Shown in pieces: positions 56,977-64,000 of a stretch of 64,000 nucleotides of DNA. Origin of the DNA: Devosia sp. YIM 151766 (lineage in GTDB: Bacteria; Pseudomonadota; Alphaproteobacteria; Rhizobiales; Devosiaceae); NCBI RefSeq assembly GCF_030285925.1, contig NZ_CP127251.1, positions 2,170,001 through 2,234,000 of the forward strand, given 5' to 3'. Every line of letters starts with the position of its first letter. Position 1 is the first letter of the stretch. The position numbers and the translations under genes were made by a program. The notes below the pieces were generated by a model that was not told the origin of the DNA, did no database searches, and worked only from the letters and a program-made list of their open reading frames with translations.

Positions 56977-57069
56977 GCAATTGGCCCGTTGATCGTCAGG
57001 GGATAATCTCTATCCGCTTATGGTCTTGTCATGCTGCCCCTCTAACATGAAGCCGCTTGACTATCGATG

Positions 57070-57093
57070 TTTTTTGACCAAACGATCAAAAAA
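57070..57093. promoter_or_regulatory. Palindromic operator upstream of fgd
   Basis: TTTGACCAAACGATCAAA (57073-57090) lies in longer TTTTTTGA...TCAAAAAA arms (57070-57093). The reverse complement differs from the site at 62104-62121 at only two central bases. It ends 33 bases before the fgd ATG. The form suits a TetR-type dimer; no such regulator is in the window. Confidence 0.7.
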
Positions 57094-57123
57094 ATAAACC
57101 GTCGACGCTCGGGAGGGAAAACC

Positions 57124-58125
57124 ATGCGGTTCGGCTATAAGGCATCGTCAGAGCAATTCGGCCCCAACGACCTCCTGCGCTTCGCGGTTGAGGCCGAACA
57201 GGCCGGCTTCGATTCCGTTTTCGTCTCCGACCATTTCCAGCCCTGGAAGCACACCGACGGCCACGCGCCTTTCGCGCCGGGCTGGATGTCGGCGGTCCTG
57301 GCCCGCACCGAAAAGATCGTCCTCGGCACTTCGGTGCTGACGCCGACCTTCCGCCTGCATCCCACCGTGACCGCCCACGCCTTCGGCACCATGGGCGCCA
57401 TGTTTCCCGGCCGCGTCATCCTCGGCGTCGGCACCGGCGAATCGCTCAACGAAGTGCCCGCCACCGGCATGGCCTGGCCCGAGCTCAAGGAGCGCTCCGC
57501 CCGCCTGCGCGAAGCGGTCAAGCTCATCCGCCAGCTCTGGCGCGAGGATCGTGTCTCCTTCGAGGGTGAATATTACCGGACCGTCAACGCCACCATCTAC
57601 GACAAGCCCGCCGAGCCCGTGCCGATCTACATCGCCGCCGGCGGCCCGCTCAATGCCAGATATGCCGGCCGCGCCGGCGATGGCTTCATCTGCACCTCCG
57701 GCAAGGGCGCCGAACTCTATACCGAGCAATTGCTGCCCAATGTCGAAGCCGGGCGCGCCGAAAGCGAACTGGCCGGCAAGCCTTTCGAGCGCATGATCGA
57801 GGTGAAGGTCTCCTTCGACACCGATCCCGACCGCGCCCTAGAGGACACCCGCAACTGGGCCGCCCTCTCCCTTTCCGCCGAGGAAAAGCATTCGGTGCAG
57901 GACCCCGAGGAAATGGAACGCCTCGCCGAGGCCCTGCCCATCGAGCGCGTCGCCAAGCGCTGGATCGTCTCCTCCGACCCCGACGAGCATGTCGCGGCCA
58001 TCCAGACCTATATCGACTATGGCTTCGACCACCTGGTCTTCCACGCCCCCGGAACCGATCAGAGCCGGTTTATCGGGCTTTACGCCAAGGAGATCTTGCC
58101 ACGGCTGAAGAAATCGGTGGGGTGA
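57124..58125 (+). CDS. fgd: F420-dependent glucose-6-phosphate dehydrogenase
   Basis: 333 residues, clearly the mycobacterial Fgd1 type. [45 protein letters not shown] and LVFHAPG follow that enzyme closely. The residues reported as catalytic in M. tuberculosis Fgd1 (E13, H40, W44, E109) correspond to E10, H37, W41 and E106. The lysines and arginine reported to bind the phosphate lie in conserved segments TSGKG, EEKHS and AKRWI. It oxidises glucose-6-phosphate and reduces F420. ATG 57124 has GGGAGG upstream. First of a six-gene F420 cassette. Confidence 0.93.
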   Translation: MRFGYKASSEQFGPNDLLRFAVEAEQAGFDSVFVSDHFQPWKHTDGHAPFAPGWMSAVLARTEKIVLGTSVLTPTFRLHPTVTAHAFGTMGAMFPGRVILGVGTGESLNEVPATGMAWPELKERSARLREAVKLIRQLWREDRVSFEGEYYRTVNATIYDKPAEPVPIYIAAGGPLNARYAGRAGDGFICTSGKGAELYTEQLLPNVEAGRAESELAGKPFERMIEVKVSFDTDPDRALEDTRNWAALSLSAEEKHSVQDPEEMERLAEALPIERVAKRWIVSSDPDEHVAAIQTYIDYGFDHLVFHAPGTDQSRFIGLYAKEILPRLKKSVG

Positions 58126-58202
58126 AAATGCACAAACATCCTCCCTTGCAAACGAATGCATATTTCGCGCATTCCAAGGCTGGCTTTAAGCGGCACGACA
58201 GG

Positions 58203-58340
58203 CTCCTTCGCCCCCTCCCCCTTGAGGGGAGGGCCGGGGTGGGGGTGCTGCGGTTTCTACATAATCGGCAGTTTCGCCGTTGCTCCGACACCCCCATTCT
58301 CGATCCCTCCCCTCAAGGGGGAGGGAGGCGCAGGAGCCTC
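58203..58340. repeat. Inverted REP pair (CCCTCAAGGGGGAGG type) between fgd and cofE
   Basis: CCCCTCCCCCTTGAGGGGAG with GGGGTGGGGGTGCTG faces a reversed copy ending CCTCCCCTCAAGGGGGAGGG. Between them are about 40 unique bases. It fills most of the 220-base gap. The cofE ribosome site (AGGAG) directly follows the second copy. Confidence 0.8.
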
Positions 58341-58345
58341 CAGCC

Positions 58346-59158
58346 ATGATTCCCCGTCTCGCCGTCTGGGGCATTCCCGGCCTGCCCGAAATCGCTGCCG
58401 GTGACGATCTCGTCGCCCTGATTGCTACCGCCATCCAGGCGCAGGCCGCCGCCGATCCCGACCTTACCCTCCGATCCGGCGACATCCTCGTCATCACCTC
58501 CAAGATCGTCAGCAAATCCGAGGGCATGCAGGTGCCCGCCGCCGAGCGCGAACAGGCCATCGCCGCCGATACGGTGCGCGTCGTCGCCGAACGCGTGCAT
58601 CCCGGCGGCACCTTCCGTATCGTCGAGACCCGCCAGGGCCTGGTCATGGCCGCCGCCGGCATCGACATGTCCAATGTCCCCGAAGGCATGGCCCTGCGCC
58701 TGCCCGCCGATCCCGACGCCTCGGCCCGTGCCCTCTGCGCCGGCCTGCGGGACAAGCTCGGCGTCGATATCGGCCTCATCATCACCGACACGATCGGCCG
58801 GGCCTGGCGCGTCGGCCAGACCGACATGGCCATCGGCGCCGCCGGCCTGCAATTGACCGACGATCTGCGCGGCGCCGACGACGCCAATGGCCGGCCCCTG
58901 CACGTCACCCAGGCGGTGATCGCCGACGAGATCGCCGGCGCCGCCGATCTGGTCAAGGGCAAGACCACCGGCATTCCCGTCGCCGTGGTGCGCGGCCTCG
59001 CCCGCTTCGTCCGCGATCTCGACGCTCCCGGCGCCCGCAGCCTCACCCGCACCGGCGACGACGACATGTTCCGCTTCGGCAGCGCCGAGGCCTATCGCCT
59101 CGGCTACGAAGCGGCGCTGGCGGAGATGAAGAACAAGACCAGGCAGCGTCAGGAATGA
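58346..59158 (+). CDS. cofE: Coenzyme F420-0:L-glutamate ligase
   Basis: 270 residues. [16 protein letters not shown] (45-60), GIDMSNV (105-111), [18 protein letters not shown] (147-164) and [16 protein letters not shown] are the CofE/FbiB-N hallmarks. The enzyme adds glutamates to F420-0 with GTP and metal ions. The nitroreductase-like C-terminal domain of mycobacterial FbiB is absent, so this is the stand-alone form. It is the only F420 biosynthesis gene seen; cofC, cofD and fbiC are not in the window. Confidence 0.93.
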   Translation: MIPRLAVWGIPGLPEIAAGDDLVALIATAIQAQAAADPDLTLRSGDILVITSKIVSKSEGMQVPAAEREQAIAADTVRVVAERVHPGGTFRIVETRQGLVMAAAGIDMSNVPEGMALRLPADPDASARALCAGLRDKLGVDIGLIITDTIGRAWRVGQTDMAIGAAGLQLTDDLRGADDANGRPLHVTQAVIADEIAGAADLVKGKTTGIPVAVVRGLARFVRDLDAPGARSLTRTGDDDMFRFGSAEAYRLGYEAALAEMKNKTRQRQE

Positions 59159-59207
59159 TGATGCGCGCACCAAGATGGTTACCAACCGCATTTGCCCAGA
59201 GAAACGG

Positions 59208-59235
59208 AGGTTCCCGCTTTCGCGGCAATGACACC
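59208..59235. repeat. Single REP unit (GTCATTCCCGC type) before the binding protein gene
   Basis: GGTTCCCGCTTTCGCGGCAA with TGACACC lies directly before the ATG at 59236. It is translated in the longer frame from 59155 (NGGSRFRGNDT), which shows that frame start is not genuine. Confidence 0.7.
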
Positions 59236-60162
59236 ATGCGCATGGCCATGTTGGGCGCGCTTCTGGCGCTCGCTCTCCCCGCCCAGGCCGCCACCACCTA
59301 TCCCCTGACGCTCGACAATTGCGGCGTCGCCGTCACCTTTCCCGCCGCCCCCCGGCGCGTCGTCACCATCAAATCCACCGCCACCGAATTGCTGCTCTCG
59401 CTCGGCCTGGGCGATAATATCGTCGGTGTGGGTTTCCAGGATGGCCCCCTGCCCGAGCACCTCGCTACCGACCTGCCAGTGCTTTCCGAAAAGCTGCCCA
59501 GCCAGGAAGTCGCGCTCGAAGCCGAGCCCGATTTCATCTATGGCGGCTGGGAGAGCAATTTCGCCGCCGATGGCGCGGGCGAGCGCTCCACGCTGGCGCG
59601 TTTGGGCGTCGCCACCTATGTCGCCCCCCCCGCCTGCCGCAGCGTCCAGCCGCCCAGGCTGACCTTCGAGGCCCTGTTCGCCGAGATCGCCGAAATGGGC
59701 CGGATTTTCGACATCGAGGACACCGCCAATGCCCTCATCGCCGAACAGCAGGCCGTGCTCGACGACATCGACGCCGACCGGCGCGGCCTCACCGCCCTCT
59801 GGTATTCCTCCGGCATCAAGACGCCCTATGTCGGCGCCGGCAACAATGCCCCCGCCATGATCATGCAGGCTTTGGGCCTCGCCAATATCTATGCCGATGT
59901 CGACGATGGCTGGACCTCGGCCAGTTGGGAGGCCATTGTCGACGCCAATCCCGACATCATCGTGCTGGTCGACGCCGTCTGGAATTCGGCCGAACAGAAA
60001 AAGCTTCTGCTGGCCGAAAATCCCATCACCAGCCAATTGGACGCGGTGATCCACCAGCGCTACCTGATCATTCCGTTCCCGGCCGCCGAAGCCGGCATAC
60101 GCAACGTCCCGGCCACTGCCGACATGGCGGCGCAATTGGCGAGGCTGGATTTCGCGGAATGA
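59236..60162 (+). CDS. Putative F420-0 ABC transporter, binding protein
   Basis: 308 residues with a signal peptide (LGALLALALPAQA, cut near residue 18) and no lipobox cysteine. It is a FecB/BtuF-type helical-backbone binding protein (TIKSTATELLLSLGLGDNIV, ALEAEPDFIYGG). Its place between cofE and a FecCD permease and ATPase matches the three-gene cassette described in Actinobacteria that have cofE but lack the rest of F420 synthesis, for which uptake of F420-0 was proposed. An ordinary siderophore or cobamide importer cannot be fully excluded. ATG 59155 overlaps cofE but gives a REP-coded extension. Confidence 0.82.
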   Translation: MRMAMLGALLALALPAQAATTYPLTLDNCGVAVTFPAAPRRVVTIKSTATELLLSLGLGDNIVGVGFQDGPLPEHLATDLPVLSEKLPSQEVALEAEPDFIYGGWESNFAADGAGERSTLARLGVATYVAPPACRSVQPPRLTFEALFAEIAEMGRIFDIEDTANALIAEQQAVLDDIDADRRGLTALWYSSGIKTPYVGAGNNAPAMIMQALGLANIYADVDDGWTSASWEAIVDANPDIIVLVDAVWNSAEQKKLLLAENPITSQLDAVIHQRYLIIPFPAAEAGIRNVPATADMAAQLARLDFAE

Positions 60163-60220
60163 GCGGGCCCGCCCAATGAGCTTTGTCCATTTCGCGCCCG
60201 CTGCTGCCGTATTTTTTCTC

Positions 60221-60252
60221 GGTGTCACCCCCGCGCAAGCGGGAATGACGCC
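60221..60252. repeat. Single REP unit (GTCATTCCCGC type) before the permease gene
   Basis: GGTGTCACCCCCGCGCAAGC with GGGAATGACGCC. The preceding CCATTTCGCGC...TTTTTTCTC is shared with the copy at 32161. It lies in the 114-base gap between binding protein and permease. Confidence 0.7.
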
Positions 60253-60276
60253 GCGGCCAAGTCTGGCAACCTCGCC

Positions 60277-61278
60277 TTGAGCCGCCTCTCCCTCCCCGCC
60301 CTCGTCGTCCTGCTCGTCGTCAGCGCCACCGCCGCTGTCGCCTTCGGCCCGGCCGACATCACCCCGCAGGAGGTCTGGTCGGTCATTCTCCACCATCTTG
60401 GCCTCATTCCCGAAAGCCCGGTCTCCCGCCTGCGCGACGCCATTGTCTGGGAATTGCGCCTGCCCCGCGTCCTCACCGCCCTCGGCGTCGGCGCCGGCCT
60501 GGCTCTCGCCGGCACCATCATGCAGGCCCTGACCCGCAATCCCCTGGCCGATCCCTATCTGCTCGGCCTCTCCTCCGGCGCCGCGCTCGGCGCTGTGCTC
60601 TTTCTTCTCGGCGGCTTCGCCCTGCTCATGCCGCTCGGCGCCTTTCTCGGCAGCCTCGGCGCGCTGGCCCTGGCCCTGCTCATCGCCGGCCTGCTTGGCG
60701 GCGCCACGCCCTCCCGCGCCATTCTCGCTGGCATCTGCATTTCCGCCCTCGCCTCGGCCGCCACCTCCTATCTGATCTTCTGGTCGGCCACCGGCGATTC
60801 CTATCGCGAAATCCTCTCCTGGCTGATGGGCTCGCTCTCCGGCGCGGTCTGGTCCGATGCCGGCCTCGTCCTCGCCGCCCTGGCGCTCTGCGCCCCCGTC
60901 ATCCTCCTGTCCGGCCGGGCGCTCGACGCCTTCGCCTTCGGCGACAATGCCGCCGTCGCCCTCGGCATCGACGTGCCGCGGCTGCGCTGGACCCTGCTCG
61001 GCGCCACGGCTTTGCTCACCGGCATCATGGTGGCCATTGGCGGCGCCATCGGCTTTGTCGGCTTGGTCGTGCCCCATGCGGTGCGCCTCGCCACCGGCTC
61101 GCGCCACCGCCGATTGCTGCCCCATGCCATGCTGGTTGGCGCCATCTTCATGCTATGGACCGACACCGCTGCCCGCACCCTGTTCGATCCGCGCGAATTG
61201 CCCGTCGGCATCATCACCGCCCTGATCGGCGCGCCGGTCTTCCTCTTCGTCCTCCTGCGCTATCGGCGGATCACATGA
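60277..61278 (+). CDS. Putative F420-0 ABC transporter, permease (FecCD family)
   Basis: 333 residues, about nine or ten membrane spans. LRLPRVLTALGVGAGLALAG and MQALTRNPLADPYLLGLSSG are FecCD signatures; FVGLVVPHAVRLATG is the ATPase-docking stretch. The start is TTG 60277 and has only a weak ribosome site. Its stop overlaps the ATPase start by 4 bases. Confidence 0.85.
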   Translation: MSRLSLPALVVLLVVSATAAVAFGPADITPQEVWSVILHHLGLIPESPVSRLRDAIVWELRLPRVLTALGVGAGLALAGTIMQALTRNPLADPYLLGLSSGAALGAVLFLLGGFALLMPLGAFLGSLGALALALLIAGLLGGATPSRAILAGICISALASAATSYLIFWSATGDSYREILSWLMGSLSGAVWSDAGLVLAALALCAPVILLSGRALDAFAFGDNAAVALGIDVPRLRWTLLGATALLTGIMVAIGGAIGFVGLVVPHAVRLATGSRHRRLLPHAMLVGAIFMLWTDTAARTLFDPRELPVGIITALIGAPVFLFVLLRYRRIT

Positions 61279-62078
61279 GCCTCGATATCGACGATCTTTC
61301 CGTCGCCCGGGGCGGCAAAGCCATCCTCTCGGCCATTTCCTTCACCGCCCCGTCCGGTGCCGTGACCGGACTTATCGGCCCCAATGGCGCGGGAAAATCC
61401 ACCCTGCTGACCGCCCTGCTCGGGCTCGTCCTCTCGTCGGGCACGGCGCGCTTTGCCGGCGCCGACCTGCCCGGGATGAAGCGCCGCGACCGGGCGCGCC
61501 TGCTCGCCTATGTCGAGCAATCCGCCAATACCGAGGAACGCCTCACCGTCCGGGACGTGGTCGCCCTGGGCCGCATCCCGTTCCAATCGGCTTTTGCCAC
61601 AGCCGGCGCGCCGGAAGACCGGGCCATCATCGCCGCAGCGCTCGAGGATACCGGCATGGCGGCCTTTGCCCATCGCCGTTTCGACACCCTTTCCGGCGGC
61701 GAGCAGCAGCGGGTGCATATCGCCCGCGCCCTGGCCCAGCAGCCGCGCCTGCTCCTGCTCGACGAGCCCACCAGCCATCTCGACATCAGCGCCCAATTGC
61801 AATTGCTGGCCCTGCTGCGCCGCAAGGCCGCCGCCGGCACTATTGTGCTGCTGGCCCTGCACGACCTCAATCTCGCCGCCCGCTATTGCGATCATCTGCT
61901 GGTCCTGCATGCTGGCAGGCTCGCCGCCGCAGGCCCGCCCGCCGAAGTGCTGACGCCCGCCCTGCTGCGCCAGGTCTATGGCGTCCGCGCCCGCCTGCTG
62001 CCCGATCCCGCCTCCGGCCGCCCCCTGATCGTCTATGACGACGCCGCTGCCGCAACGTCTCCATACAATCCCGATTGA
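61275..62078 (+). CDS. Putative F420-0 ABC transporter, ATPase
   Basis: 267 residues. Walker A GPNGAGKS is at 35-42, signature LSGGEQQRVHIARAL and Walker B LLLLDEPTSHLDIS follow, as in the FecE/BtuD group. Coupled to the permease. Together with the binding protein it completes the importer placed between cofE and an F420-dependent oxidoreductase. Confidence 0.88.
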   Translation: MSLDIDDLSVARGGKAILSAISFTAPSGAVTGLIGPNGAGKSTLLTALLGLVLSSGTARFAGADLPGMKRRDRARLLAYVEQSANTEERLTVRDVVALGRIPFQSAFATAGAPEDRAIIAAALEDTGMAAFAHRRFDTLSGGEQQRVHIARALAQQPRLLLLDEPTSHLDISAQLQLLALLRRKAAAGTIVLLALHDLNLAARYCDHLLVLHAGRLAAAGPPAEVLTPALLRQVYGVRARLLPDPASGRPLIVYDDAAAATSPYNPD

Positions 62079-62100
62079 CAATCCAGCGCCAGCCGCCCAA

Positions 62101-62124
62101 AAATTTGATCGACTGGTCAAATTT
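62101..62124. promoter_or_regulatory. Palindromic operator upstream of the F420 oxidoreductase
   Basis: TTTGATCGACTGGTCAAA (62104-62121) in AAATTTGA...TCAAATTT arms. Sixteen of 18 positions match the reverse complement of the fgd site, and it ends 31 bases before the ATG, almost the same distance as at fgd. Confidence 0.7.
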
Positions 62125-62152
62125 CAGACCGACAAGGGAGCTTAGGGACATC

Positions 62153-63154
62153 ATGGAATTCGGGATCACCTTCAAGGGCTTCGTCGAAGCCGAGCGGGCG
62201 CGCTATCTGGTGCGCGCCGCCGAATATGCGGGCTTTTCCTATTGCTGGTTCTATGACAGCCACATTCTCTGGCGCGATTGCTACGCCGCCATCGCCATGT
62301 GCATGGAACACACCACCGATATGCGCTTCGGCCCGCTGGTGACCAATCCCGATGTGCGCGACTGGTCGGTCGCCGCCTCCATTTTCGGCTCGCTCTCCAA
62401 GCAGTCGGGCGGCCGCTTCGATCTCGCCGTGGGGCGCGGCGACAGTTCCATGCGCGTCATGGGCAAGAAGCCGGCCACCCTCAAGCGCGTCGCCGAATTC
62501 ATCGACAAGACCAAGGCCATGGTGCGCGGCGAGGAAGTCAGCTATGGCGACATCCCCGCCGCGGTGAAATTCCCCTGGGCCATCGGCCACGACATGCCCA
62601 GCTGGATCGCCGCCTATGGCCCGCTGGCGCTCAAGACCGCCGGCGAACACGCCGATGGCGTCGTCTTGCAGATCGCCGATCCGGGCCTGTGCAAATGGTT
62701 CACCGACCAATGTATCGAAGCCGGCAAGGCGGCGGGCAAGGACATGGCCAATTTCCGCTCCATGGCCGCCGCCCCCGCCTATTTCGGCGACAAGAAGCGC
62801 GCCATCGAACATGTGAAATGGTTCCCGGCCATGGTCGGCAACCACGTCGCCGACATCGTCGAGAAATACGGCGCCGACAGCGACAAGGTGCCCGCCAGCC
62901 TCACCTCCTATATCGAAAAGCGCCGCGGCTACGACTATTCCAAGCACGGCCAGGCCGATAATCCCTATCTCGACTTCATCACCGACGATGTGGTGGAAAG
63001 CTTCTGCGTGCTGGGCGAGCCCGACGAGCACATCGCCAAGGTCCGCGATCTCGAAGCCGCCGGCATCACCCAGTTCAACATCTATCTCGACTCGGGCGAC
63101 GAGGAAGAAGTCATCGCCAATTACGGCCGCCACGTGATCCCGGCATTTCGCTGA
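62153..63154 (+). CDS. F420-dependent oxidoreductase, CPS_4043 type
   Basis: 333 residues of the luciferase-like (Mer-related) superfamily. MEFGITFKGFVEAERARYLV, FYDSHILWRDCYAAIAMC, AVGRGDSSMRVMGKKPATLK and LGEPDEHIAKV fit the CPS_4043 group of predicted F420-dependent enzymes. Its substrate is unknown. Its own operator and a ribosome site (AGGGA) lie between it and the ATPase gene, so it can be regulated apart from the importer. It would use F420H2 made by Fgd. Confidence 0.8.
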   Translation: MEFGITFKGFVEAERARYLVRAAEYAGFSYCWFYDSHILWRDCYAAIAMCMEHTTDMRFGPLVTNPDVRDWSVAASIFGSLSKQSGGRFDLAVGRGDSSMRVMGKKPATLKRVAEFIDKTKAMVRGEEVSYGDIPAAVKFPWAIGHDMPSWIAAYGPLALKTAGEHADGVVLQIADPGLCKWFTDQCIEAGKAAGKDMANFRSMAAAPAYFGDKKRAIEHVKWFPAMVGNHVADIVEKYGADSDKVPASLTSYIEKRRGYDYSKHGQADNPYLDFITDDVVESFCVLGEPDEHIAKVRDLEAAGITQFNIYLDSGDEEEVIANYGRHVIPAFR

Positions 63155-63193
63155 GCACGGCCCGTCCCACCGGCAAAGCATCGGCTCCTGCAT

Positions 63194-63345
63194 TCCCCTC
63201 CCCCTTGAGGGGAGGGCATCGCATATGGACCGAGCGGCCATGAGCTTGGCCCGATCATCGCTCGTCACCCTCGCGCTCGACGCGAAGGTCCTTGTTTATG
63301 GAAGCTGCCGCAAGAGCCCTCGCGTCGAGCGCGAGGGTGACGAGC
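63194..63345. repeat. REP elements after the F420 cassette
   Basis: A CCCTCCCCCTTGAGGGGAGG-type unit (63194-63217) is followed by a CCCTCGCG-type inverted pair (63261-63291 and 63308-63345, ending GCGCGAGGGTGACGAGCC). The 219-base gap lies between convergent genes and shows no other gene. Confidence 0.8.
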
Positions 63346-63373
63346 CATAGACGATAGCCCTGGTCTTGAGGAC

Positions 63374-64000
63374 CTACCCCAGCTCCACCACAAACCGGAA
63401 CACCGCGCTCCCCTCCCACCACATGGGGAAATTGGTGCCCCATTTATTATTGTAGAGGTTGAACCTCAGCCCCGCCCCGAAATCGGGGATTTCCGGCTGG
63501 AACGGCATGAACGGCGCTGCCGCCGGCATCGCCAGGGCGCTGTCCAGCGGCGTCATGGTCACCTGCCCGTTCCGCACCGCCTCGACCGCCTGCAATTGCC
63601 CGCCGCCGCGGCGCACCACGTTGTCGCCCCGGTTCCACAGGCCCAGCTTGCGCAATTCCCAGCCCTCGCCGCCCGCCGGCGTCAGGTTCAGGAACCCCGC
63701 TTCCGGCATGCGATTGGCCGGCTTGTCGCGCAGCACCAGCATCAGTTCGAGCCGGTTTTCATCCAGGCCGCGAATGGCGATATCGACGCGGCGCGGCGCG
63801 CCCAATTGCGCTTGCGCTTCTTCCGGCATCTGGCCCGACGCCACCCGCCCGGAGCCATCCACCCCCAGATGCAGCGGCGCGAAACATGCAGTCCGCGCCG
63901 TCTTCGCCGTGGCCAGTCCCGGCTTGTCATGGTCGAGAACCGCCCATTCCTGCCGGTGTTGCAGATAGGTGTCGAGGTGGCGCTGCAATTCGGCCCAGTC
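63374..64000 (-). CDS. DUF5054-type protein, C-terminal fragment
   Basis: 208 residues are visible, and the 5' end lies beyond the right edge. FGAGLRFNLYNNKWGTNFPM with WWEGSAVFRFVVELG is characteristic of the C-terminus of DUF5054 proteins, which resemble family 38 glycoside hydrolases (alpha-mannosidase-like). The catalytic part is outside the window. An apparent start at 63988 is internal to the gene. Confidence 0.75.
   Translation of the reverse strand, partial: DWAELQRHLDTYLQHRQEWAVLDHDKPGLATAKTARTACFAPLHLGVDGSGRVASGQMPEEAQAQLGAPRRVDIAIRGLDENRLELMLVLRDKPANRMPEAGFLNLTPAGGEGWELRKLGLWNRGDNVVRRGGGQLQAVEAVRNGQVTMTPLDSALAMPAAAPFMPFQPEIPDFGAGLRFNLYNNKWGTNFPMWWEGSAVFRFVVELG

Noticed and set aside
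59155-59235. Earlier start of the F420-0 binding protein overlapping cofE
   Set aside because: The added 27 residues include REP-coded sequence and would bury the signal peptide; ATG 59236 gives a normal secretion signal.
57124-63154. Recent horizontal transfer of the F420 cassette from an actinobacterium
   Set aside because: The base composition and codon use look like the neighbours by eye, and the gaps carry the host's own REP families, so a recent arrival is not supported. An old transfer remains possible and needs a phylogeny.

Overview
The window reads as a chromosomal segment from a GC-rich alphaproteobacterium of the order Hyphomicrobiales, most like Devosia and relatives. The evidence is a complete PhyR-NepR-EcfG general stress module, an mdh-sucCDAB...lpd TCA-cycle cluster next to zapE and an Omp19/Inh-type lipoprotein, a yejABEF peptide importer, tamAB, fabV, and many short palindromic (REP-like) repeats between genes. 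No rRNA, tRNA, phage, transposase or CRISPR array was seen. The taxonomic call is an inference from gene content.

Layout. 0-2 kb: the end of a polyol dehydrogenase and a pentulose kinase. 2-7 kb: a general stress response island. It holds small membrane proteins, a lipid-kinase-like protein, a degenerate receiver, ecfG-nepR and divergent phyR. Several of these genes carry recognisable EcfG promoters (GGAAC-N16/17-CGTT). 7-12.4 kb: ydcF, then a polar amino acid ABC importer coupled to an AstE/aspartoacylase-like amidohydrolase. 12.4-14.7 kb: mannonate dehydratase, a DUF4326 protein and a YicG-type membrane protein. 14.8-26.7 kb, all on the minus strand: zapE, mdh, sucC, sucD, sucA, sucB, two small genes and lpd. 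27-34 kb: the lipoprotein, a DUF2007-like protein and yejBEF-yejA. 34-37.5 kb: macAB. 37.7-46.2 kb: a short-chain dehydrogenase, fabV, tamA and tamB. 46.5-49.4 kb: the EF-P beta-lysylation set, epmB-epmA with divergent efp. 49.5-57 kb: a DUF892 ferritin-like protein with an EcfG promoter, a degenerate HNH protein, a ytfQ-ytfR-ytfT-yjfF-gntR sugar transport operon and a nucleoside hydrolase.

57.1-63.2 kb: the most unusual part, a six-gene plus-strand cassette built around the deazaflavin coenzyme F420. It encodes an F420-dependent glucose-6-phosphate dehydrogenase (fgd), F420-0:L-glutamate ligase (cofE), a three-part FecBCD-type ABC importer of the kind proposed to carry the precursor F420-0, and a CPS_4043-type F420-dependent oxidoreductase. 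The two oxidoreductase genes at the ends of the cassette each have a nearly identical 18-bp palindrome (TTTGATCGNNTGGTCAAA) about 32 bp before their start codons. This suggests one regulator controls an F420 salvage-and-use regulon. No F420 core biosynthesis gene (fbiC/cofGH, cofC, cofD) is in the window.

The window closes with the C-terminal end of a DUF5054 protein. REP-like elements of at least five sequence families lie in many intergenic gaps. One sits in frame inside the start of epmB, and one appears to serve as the efp terminator.
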